A DNA stretch of 11,485 nt from Firmicutes bacterium CAG:449 (GTDB taxonomy: Bacteria > Bacillota_I > Bacilli_A > RFN20 > CAG-449): assembly GCA_000432895.1 (NCBI GenBank), contig FR889381.1, positions 1 through 11,485 on the forward strand, written 5' to 3'. Below the pieces are notes generated by a model. That model was given only the letters and a program-made list of their open reading frames with translations. It was not told the origin of the DNA and did not search any database. This document shows positions 6,326 through 11,485 of this stretch, piece after piece. The position numbers and the translations under genes were made by a program. The stretch's first letter is position 1; every line of letters starts with the position of its first letter.

Positions 6326-7301
6326 TTTCAAAACCTTCTTTTAATTTTTCAACTATTCCTGTGGAAGCCATTTTATAAGCTAATTCTAAAGCCTTAAAAA
6401 ATGAGTAATCATCACTATTACCATGTGCTTTAACAACAACTCCATTTACACCTAGTAAAATTGCTCCACCATAATTCTTATAATTCATTTTTTCTTTCAT
6501 TTTCTTAAATCCACTTTGACTAAATAAATATCCAATCATTGTGAAAACATTTTTCTTAAAAGCTTCTTTAGTCATTTCTGACATCATTTTTGCCATACCT
6601 TCAGAACTCTTTAAAAAGACATTACCAGTATAACCTTCACTAACTAAAACATCAGCTTCTCCACTTAATCCTTCTCTTGCTTCCATGTTTCCCATAAAAG
6701 AAGGAAAATTACTTTCTTTTAATAATTGATATGCTTCTTTTCCAACTGGTGACCCTTTTTTTTCTTCTGTACCATTACTTAATAAATATACTTTTGGTTC
6801 TTTGACATTGAAAATTGTTTGTGAATAAATTCTCCCCATTTTTGCAAATTGGCATAATTGTTTAGCATTATTTTCATTAGAAGCACCTATATCAAGAACA
6901 ACAACTGGTTTACCAATTTTGGTAGGAAAAGGAGAAGTTAAAGCTGCTCTTTCAATATTTTTAATAAGTTTTAATTTTAAAGTTGCTAAAGATAAAAAGC
7001 CTCCTGTTGATCCAGCAGAAACCGCTCCATCAAGTTTTTCTTCATTATATAGAGAAAATACCTTCATCATTGAAGAATCTTTCATTCTCATTACTTGCAT
7101 TGCTCCACATTCCATTGGTACAACTTCGGAAGTATGAACAATTTTAATTCTATCAATATTTTTTAAAGATTCTAATTCCTTTTCATCTCCACAAGCATAT
7201 ATGAAACTATCTTGATATGTATTTACAAATTTTTTTATTGCCTCACATAATACTTTTGGGCCATTATCGCTTCCCATGCAATCAACAGACAATTTAATCA
7301 T
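6312..7301 (-). CDS. plsX: Phosphate acyltransferase PlsX
   Basis: PlsX converts acyl-ACP and phosphate to acyl-phosphate (reversibly), the acyl donor that PlsY uses to make lysophosphatidic acid; it is a peripheral membrane enzyme. The 329 residues match the usual length. Features include the N-terminal KLSVDCMGSDNGP (3-15, family pattern IAIDAMGGDxxP), VVPMECGAMQVMRMKDSSMM (60-79), VSAGSTGGFLSLATL (94-108, usually SAGNTGA), VVVLDIGAS (133-141), GNMEAREGLSGEADVLVSEGYTGN in part (204-227) and GVNGVVVKAHGNSD (284-297). It starts at ATG 7301 with AAAGGAG about 9 bases upstream. A 60-base gap separates it from recG, so it may head a new transcript running through to ffh. fapR upstream and fabD-fabG-acpP downstream, its partners in B. 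subtilis, are absent. Confidence 0.96.
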   Translation of the reverse strand: MIKLSVDCMGSDNGPKVLCEAIKKFVNTYQDSFIYACGDEKELESLKNIDRIKIVHTSEVVPMECGAMQVMRMKDSSMMKVFSLYNEEKLDGAVSAGSTGGFLSLATLKLKLIKNIERAALTSPFPTKIGKPVVVLDIGASNENNAKQLCQFAKMGRIYSQTIFNVKEPKVYLLSNGTEEKKGSPVGKEAYQLLKESNFPSFMGNMEAREGLSGEADVLVSEGYTGNVFLKSSEGMAKMMSEMTKEAFKKNVFTMIGYLFSQSGFKKMKEKMNYKNYGGAILLGVNGVVVKAHGNSDDYSFFKALELAYKMASTGIVEKLKEGFENDDH

Positions 7302-7322
7302 ACTTTTTATCTCCTTTTTTTA

Positions 7323-7351
7323 ATTATAAACAAAATTTATAAATATTAATA
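7323..7351 (-). promoter_or_regulatory. Weak promoter candidate upstream of plsX
   Basis: On the minus strand a perfect TATAAT (bases 7328 to 7323) lies in the 60-base recG-plsX gap. At 17-base spacing the -35 region reads TATTAA (7351 to 7346), a poor match. Transcription would start near base 7316, inside the AAAGGAG ribosome binding site region, leaving a leader of about 15 bases. In such AT-rich DNA this could be chance. No terminator hairpin follows recG, so read-through from recG is equally possible. Confidence 0.3.
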
Positions 7352-7361
7352 TAATATTTAT

Positions 7362-9362
7362 TTAATCAAATAAAGTCAGGGTATTATCTAATGCAATTCT
7401 TTTTAATGCATAATCATAATACCTTTTATTTTCATTATCTTGAAGATTATTCAAAATATTTTTTGCATCATCTCTTGCACATTCAAACATTTTAAAATCA
7501 TCAACAATATTTAAACAAGAAAAAGTTGGAAAACCAGATTGAGCAAGACCTGTTGTATCACCTGGACCTCTTAGTTTCATATCCATTTCTGCAATATAAA
7601 AACCATCATTAGAATTTTCTAAGACTTTTAATCTTTCATCTTCAGCATTATCATTAACAAGTAAGCAAATGGCTTCTTGACCATCTCTTCCTACTCTTCC
7701 TCTTAATTGATGTAATGAAGCTAAACCAAAATTATTAGCAGAATATATAATAATTAATCCTGCACTTAAAACATTAATTCCTAATTCAATTACTGTTGTC
7801 GAAACTAAAATTAAAAATTCTTTATTAATAAATCTTTGTAAAATTTTATCTTTTTCTTCACTTTTCATTTTTCCATGCAATAAGCAAACTTGATTTGGAA
7901 ATAATGTTGAATATATTTCATAAATTTTCTCTACAGAAGTAAAATTCTCCTTTTCATCAGTAATTTTTGGTGCCACAACAAAAACTTGTCGATTTAAATT
8001 AAGACAATCTTTAATACTAGAAATTATTTCTGTTGAGTGAGTATTAACTACTTTTGTAACTACTTTTCTTTCTTTATTTGGAAACATATTAAGCGAAGAA
8101 ATATCTAAGTCTCCATATATAGATAAAGCAAGTGTTCTAGGAATTGGTGTTGCTGACATCAAAAGCAAATCACATGTTTCATCTTTAGATATCAATTCAT
8201 TCCTTTGATTTACCCCAAAACGATGTTGCTCATCAATAATAGCAAGTCCTAAAGAAGAATATATTACATCACTTGAAAATAAAGCGTGTGTGCCAACAAT
8301 AACATTAATTTCACCATTTTTTAAATTCTCTTTCACAATATTTTTTTCTTTAGATGATAAAGAACCAATTAATAAACCAACTTTAATATTATAAATAGAA
8401 AATAAATTTTTTAAATATTCATATTGTTGACGAGCTAATGAATCAGTAGGAACCATAAACGCTCCAACTTTATTTCTTAAAAAATTTCCATATAAACTAA
8501 GAGCAGAAACAATAGTTTTTCCTGTTCCAACATCACCTTGAAGTAATCTATACATTAATTCTTTTTTGTTCATATCAAGAATTATTTCTCTAATTGCAAC
8601 AATTTGATCTTTTGTTAATTTAAAAGGTAAATTGAGAATAAATTCATTAATTTTTTTAGTATCAATTTTCTCGCTTTTATCAATCGAAGGAATTCTCTTA
8701 TTTTCACCTCTAATAATTTGATTTTTTAAGCAATATAATAAACACTCATGATATTTTAGAGTTCTTAATCCTTTATCAATTTCAGAATAATCTTTTGGTA
8801 AATGCACAAATTTTAAAGCATCATTTTTATTTAACAAATGATATTTAGTTTTTAAATAGAGAGGAATTTCATCAATAATAGCGTCATAATATGTTTCAAA
8901 CGTTTTATTTACAAGCCTTCTATAAATATTATTTGATACTTCACTAGGAAGATGATAAACACTTCTAAGTTGTTGATTAGAAGGTATTTTTCCCTTAACT
9001 ATACTTTGAGCGTTAATTTCTTTTCTTTCTAATGAGTATGTTCCTATAATTGTATATTCTTCACCCAATGACAAAATCTTCATTAAATAACTGCGATTAA
9101 AAATTTTCACATTAAAAAACTTACCACTTATTGTAACAAAATAAAATGTGATAATTTCTAATTTTGTATTTTTAAAAAGTTTTGGGTTTGAAACAAGTTT
9201 GCCTAATAATGTAACTTTTTTACCTGCAGAAATTTCTTCATCTTCTGTATATGAATTATCTTCATAGCGATAAGGTAAATGATTAAAAACATCTTCTGAA
9301 GTCATAATATCAATTTTAGCTAAACTATTAAGTAAATTTGTAGAAGTAGTAAGTAATTTCAT
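7362..9362 (-). CDS. recG: ATP-dependent DNA helicase RecG
   Basis: RecG remodels stalled replication forks and branch-migrates Holliday junctions. The 666 residues fit the family (about 670-690). The N-terminal wedge/OB-fold region (1-240) begins with a helical segment holding HLPYRYED (28-35). The helicase core shows GDVGTGKT (276-283; Thr where Ser is usual), DEQHRFG (377-383, DExH box), MSATPIPRTLAL (402-413), HGKM (496-499), STTVIELGIN (521-530) and HQLRGRVGRDG (551-561). The C-terminal wedge clamp is visible as ELRGPGD-type MKLRGPGDTTG (595-605) and QSGFPTF (608-614). Motif V reads GINVLSA where GVxVPNA is typical; the rest is intact. It starts at ATG 9362 with AAAGGTG upstream, right after a terminator that closes fakA. 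It does not overlap plsX. Confidence 0.96.
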   Translation of the reverse strand: MKLLTTSTNLLNSLAKIDIMTSEDVFNHLPYRYEDNSYTEDEEISAGKKVTLLGKLVSNPKLFKNTKLEIITFYFVTISGKFFNVKIFNRSYLMKILSLGEEYTIIGTYSLERKEINAQSIVKGKIPSNQQLRSVYHLPSEVSNNIYRRLVNKTFETYYDAIIDEIPLYLKTKYHLLNKNDALKFVHLPKDYSEIDKGLRTLKYHECLLYCLKNQIIRGENKRIPSIDKSEKIDTKKINEFILNLPFKLTKDQIVAIREIILDMNKKELMYRLLQGDVGTGKTIVSALSLYGNFLRNKVGAFMVPTDSLARQQYEYLKNLFSIYNIKVGLLIGSLSSKEKNIVKENLKNGEINVIVGTHALFSSDVIYSSLGLAIIDEQHRFGVNQRNELISKDETCDLLLMSATPIPRTLALSIYGDLDISSLNMFPNKERKVVTKVVNTHSTEIISSIKDCLNLNRQVFVVAPKITDEKENFTSVEKIYEIYSTLFPNQVCLLHGKMKSEEKDKILQRFINKEFLILVSTTVIELGINVLSAGLIIIYSANNFGLASLHQLRGRVGRDGQEAICLLVNDNAEDERLKVLENSNDGFYIAEMDMKLRGPGDTTGLAQSGFPTFSCLNIVDDFKMFECARDDAKNILNNLQDNENKRYYDYALKRIALDNTLTLFD

Positions 9363-9379
9363 GTTTCACCTTTTTTTAA

Positions 9380-9405
9380 AAAACTCCCATTTTTATGGGA
9401 GTTTT
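9380..9405 (-). terminator. Intrinsic terminator after fakA, immediately before recG
   Basis: On the minus strand AAAACTCCCAT (9405-9395) pairs with ATGGGAGTTTT (9390-9380) over 11 bases around a four-base loop, followed by more T residues to 9378. The core CTCCCAT/ATGGGAG is strong for this genome. It lies between the fakA stop (9409) and the recG start (9362), with the U-tract ending about 16 bases before the recG ATG. It should end the asp23-fakA transcript. Confidence 0.87.
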
Positions 9406-9408
9406 ATC

Positions 9409-11046
9409 TTATTCAACACCTATGATAAATGAATAAACTGGCTGATTACCAATTTTTACATCGAATTCAATATCAGGATATTTTGATTCTAAAATTTCAA
9501 TTAGCTTATTTGTTTCTTCTTCACTAACATCTTCACCAACAATAATAGTTACAATAGAAGAATAATCATCAATCATTGACTCAATTGTTTTAATTGTAGT
9601 TTCAATTTTATTTGGATTAGAGCAAATAATCGTTTTGTTTGATAGACCAATAAATTCGTCTTTTTTTACTTCCACTCCATCAAATGATGTATCTTTAATA
9701 GCAAAAGTAACTTGTCCAGATTTAACACCATCGATTGAAGAAGTCATTTCTTCAACATTTGCAGAAAAATCATCTTCAGGATTAAACATCATACAAGCAG
9801 TTAATCCTTGTGGAATTGTCTTTGTTGGAATAACTTTAACTTCTACTCCTTCAACAATATCACAAGCTTGTTCAGCCGCCATAATGATATTTGAGTTGTT
9901 TGGTAAAATAAATATTTTCTTTGCATTAACTTGTTGAATAGCTTTGACAAAATCGTCTGTTGATGGATTCATTGTTTGACCACCTGTAACAATATAATCT
10001 GCTCTATATTCTTTAAATAATTCTTCTAAGCATTTACCACTAGCAACAGCAATAATACCATATTCTTTCTTTTCTTTTTTAGCAGGATCCTTACCATTAT
10101 TAACTAATTCAGTATGTTGTTCTGACATATTCTCAACTTTAATTTTTACAAATTCACCGAATTGTTGAGCATAATTCAATAAATAACCAGGAATTAAAGT
10201 ATGAACATGCACTTTTACGATATCTTCATCTCTTACTACAACAATTGAATTACCATGAGCTAATAAAGTTGAAGTGAATCTTTTTTCTAAAAATGGCTTT
10301 TTTCCACAATTTGATGGATCTTCAGGTATTCTAAGTAAAAATTCAGTACAATAACCAAATTCATCACTTTCAACATCCGCACCAGCCATACGACTATCAT
10401 TTTCAGTAACGGTTGCCATATTTTTTTCTACAACATGACCTAATATTGCTTGTTGGAATCCTTCTAGAATTTTAACTAAACCGGTTCCTCCAGAATCAAC
10501 AACACCAACTTCTTTTAAAACAGGTAATAAATCTGGGGTTCTTTTTAAAGAGGCTTTTGCTTCTTTAATTAATACTTCAAAACATTTTTCAATTGACCAA
10601 TTTTCTTCAACATTTTCAGCAAGTAAATCACTAGCTTCTCTAATAACAGTTAAGATTGTTCCTTCAACCGGTCTCATAACTGCTTTATATGCAACTTCTT
10701 TACCTGAAACAAATGCATCCGCTAAATCAGTAGCAGTCATTACATCTTTACCTTCTAGAGAAATCGAAAACCCTCTAAAAATTTGCGATAAAATAACGCC
10801 TGAATTACCTCTTGCTCCCATCAATAAACCTTTTGAGAAAGCTTTTGAGATATCATAAACTGAAACATCATTTCTATTTTGAACTTCTTTTGCACCAGAA
10901 GATATTGTTAAATTCATATTAGTTCCTGTATCACCATCAGGTACAGGGAAGACATTTAATGCATCAACTTCAGGATAACAATTAAATAAATTGTTAGCAC
11001 CTGAAATAATCATTTCTTTTAATGTTAAACCATTAATTATTTTCAT
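9409..11046 (-). CDS. fakA: FakA/YloV-type kinase (DhaL + middle + C-terminal domain)
   Basis: This is a YloV/FakA family protein of 545 residues (S. aureus FakA is of similar size). FakA phosphorylates fatty acids bound to FakB, giving acyl-phosphate for PlsX/PlsY. The ATP-binding DhaL (Dak2) domain (about 1-200) has NVFPVPDGDTGTNM (31-44), with metal ligands Asp37 and Asp39 and probably Asp28, then GARGNSGVILSQI (77-89) and VVDSGGTGL (182-190). In the middle domain Cys233, His280 and His282 align with what I recall as the FakA zinc site. The C-terminal domain (about 327-545) contains TGGQTMNPST (354-363) and LPNNSNI (381-387), the FakB-like portion. It starts at ATG 11046, 8 bases after GAAAGG and 20 bases after asp23, forming a two-gene unit as in B. 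subtilis. fakB is not in the window. Confidence 0.93.
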   Translation of the reverse strand: MKIINGLTLKEMIISGANNLFNCYPEVDALNVFPVPDGDTGTNMNLTISSGAKEVQNRNDVSVYDISKAFSKGLLMGARGNSGVILSQIFRGFSISLEGKDVMTATDLADAFVSGKEVAYKAVMRPVEGTILTVIREASDLLAENVEENWSIEKCFEVLIKEAKASLKRTPDLLPVLKEVGVVDSGGTGLVKILEGFQQAILGHVVEKNMATVTENDSRMAGADVESDEFGYCTEFLLRIPEDPSNCGKKPFLEKRFTSTLLAHGNSIVVVRDEDIVKVHVHTLIPGYLLNYAQQFGEFVKIKVENMSEQHTELVNNGKDPAKKEKKEYGIIAVASGKCLEELFKEYRADYIVTGGQTMNPSTDDFVKAIQQVNAKKIFILPNNSNIIMAAEQACDIVEGVEVKVIPTKTIPQGLTACMMFNPEDDFSANVEEMTSSIDGVKSGQVTFAIKDTSFDGVEVKKDEFIGLSNKTIICSNPNKIETTIKTIESMIDDYSSIVTIIVGEDVSEEETNKLIEILESKYPDIEFDVKIGNQPVYSFIIGVE

Positions 11047-11066
11047 AAGAGTAACCTTTCTTTATA

Positions 11067-11423
11067 CTAGATATTTTTAATACCTTGCACATAAACATTG
11101 ATTGCCTTAAATTTTATGTTAAATTTTTGCTCTAAATCATACTTAACTTTTTTTTGCACTTCAGAAACAACTTCTGTAATTCTTACACCAAAAGCAACTA
11201 TTATAAACAAATCAATTTCATAAGTATTCGCTTTATTTTTTTTTGCAACAACACCTTGGTAAAAATTATCTTTTTTGAAGAAATTATCAATTTCATTAAA
11301 TGAATTCTTTTTAGCCATACCAACAACACCATAACATTGAATGGTAGTATTAGCTGCAGCACTTGAAATTGCTTCTAATGATATATCAATATTTCCATAT
11401 GAATTGGATTTATTAGAGTTCAT
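11067..11423 (-). CDS. asp23: Asp23/Gls24 family envelope stress response protein (YloU)
   Basis: A 118-residue protein of the Asp23/YloU family. In Gram-positive bacteria these proteins sit at the cytoplasmic face of the membrane or are linked to cell-envelope homeostasis; their biochemistry is unclear. Visible features are the conserved N-terminal GxIxIxxEAIxxxAxxxxxxxxGVVGM pattern (residues about 10-35, GNIDISLEAIS then CYGVVGM), a central polar stretch, YEIDLFIIVAFGVRI (about 68-82) and a C-terminal amphipathic region ending INVYVQGI. There is no membrane segment. The frame also has a TTG at 11426, but the ATG at 11423 is preferred: the strong AAGGAGG (11432-11438) lies 8 bases before it and only 5 before the TTG. 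It is first in the minus-strand cluster, directly before fakA as in B. subtilis yloU-yloV. Confidence 0.92.
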   Translation of the reverse strand: MNSNKSNSYGNIDISLEAISSAAANTTIQCYGVVGMAKKNSFNEIDNFFKKDNFYQGVVAKKNKANTYEIDLFIIVAFGVRITEVVSEVQKKVKYDLEQKFNIKFKAINVYVQGIKNI

Positions 11424-11453
11424 CAAAAAAACCTCCTTAATGGTTGCATTGCT

Positions 11454-11464
11454 ATTTTACCATA
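11454..11464 (-). promoter_or_regulatory. Extended -10 promoter of asp23-fakA
   Basis: The minus strand reads TATGGTAAAAT, matching the extended -10 pattern TRTGnTATAAT with one mismatch in the hexamer. At 17-base spacing the -35 region (11482 to 11477, TGTTTA) is weak, which is typical when an extended -10 is present. Transcription would begin near 11447, about 24 bases before the asp23 start, leaving room for the strong AAGGAGG. It is the best promoter candidate in the window. Confidence 0.65.
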
Positions 11465-11485
11465 ATAAAACAAAAATAAACATAT

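Noticed and set aside
6326..6331. TTG at 6331 as the rnc start
   Set aside because: It would be only 2 bases from the GG of the ribosome binding site; ATG 6325 is at 8.
6919..7137. 72-codon open frame on the plus strand
   Set aside because: It lies wholly inside plsX on the opposite strand, has no ribosome binding site and no recognisable domain; it is a shadow of the real gene.
7806..7880. RecG motif V change (GINVLSA) as a sign of inactivity
   Set aside because: All other helicase motifs and the C-terminal region are intact, and B. subtilis RecG also has Asn where E. coli has Asp; the remaining differences are minor.
9635..9937. 100-codon open frame on the plus strand
   Set aside because: Contained in fakA on the opposite strand, with no supporting start signal or family resemblance.
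11424..11426. TTG as the asp23 start
   Set aside because: Only 5 bases from AAGGAGG, whereas the next codon, ATG at 11423, is at the usual 8.
1..11485. CRISPR arrays, insertion sequences, phage genes, tRNA or rRNA genes, defence systems
   Set aside because: No regularly spaced repeats, transposase or integrase motifs, or tRNA-like cloverleaf were seen; all coding space is taken by recognisable genes and one small unknown.

Overview
The window is a very AT-rich (roughly 28% GC by eye), gene-dense piece of a bacterial chromosome. Gene content and order point to a genome-reduced member of the Bacilli/Mollicutes side of the Firmicutes, such as Acholeplasma, Izemoplasma or RF39-like lineages; this is an inference from synteny and composition, not an identification. 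Every Trp codon I checked is TGG, no conserved gene has an internal TGA, and TGA ends two genes, so the standard bacterial code fits and the UGA=Trp code of Mycoplasma does not.

Layout. (1) Bases 2-610, plus strand: the 3' part of an RDD-family membrane protein, cut by the window edge. (2) 607-1332, minus: a histidine-phosphatase-superfamily enzyme whose stop codon overlaps that of the RDD gene. (3) 1333-1445: a 113-bp divergent control region with an 11-bp-arm palindrome next to the phosphatase ribosome binding site and a promoter so close to rimM that rimM may be leaderless. (4) 1446-2728, plus: rimM-trmD, translationally coupled, ending in a bidirectional terminator. (5) 2755-11423, minus: asp23(yloU) - fakA(yloV) - recG - plsX - rnc - ftsY - small membrane protein - ylxM - ffh, ending at the same terminator.

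The minus-strand cluster is a compressed form of the Bacillus subtilis yloU-yloV-(sdaA)-recG-fapR-plsX-fabD-fabG-acpP-rnc-smc-ftsY-ylxM-ffh region. fapR, fabD, fabG, acpP and smc are absent here, and rpsP is missing between ffh and rimM, whose transcription is also flipped relative to ffh. From plsX to ffh six genes follow with no intergenic base at all: a phosphate acyltransferase, RNase III, the SRP receptor, an unrecognised three-helix membrane protein, YlxM and the SRP GTPase. This places membrane-lipid entry (FakA and PlsX both work on acyl-phosphate), RNA processing and co-translational membrane targeting in one transcription direction. An intrinsic terminator separates asp23-fakA from recG, and a 60-bp gap with a weak promoter candidate precedes plsX.

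I see no mobile element, CRISPR array, tRNA or rRNA and no clear sign of horizontal transfer. Most of the window is conserved housekeeping. The least explained items are the small membrane protein inside the SRP operon, the palindrome at 1342-1366, the leaderless-looking rimM start, and the terminator placed directly before the recG ribosome binding site.
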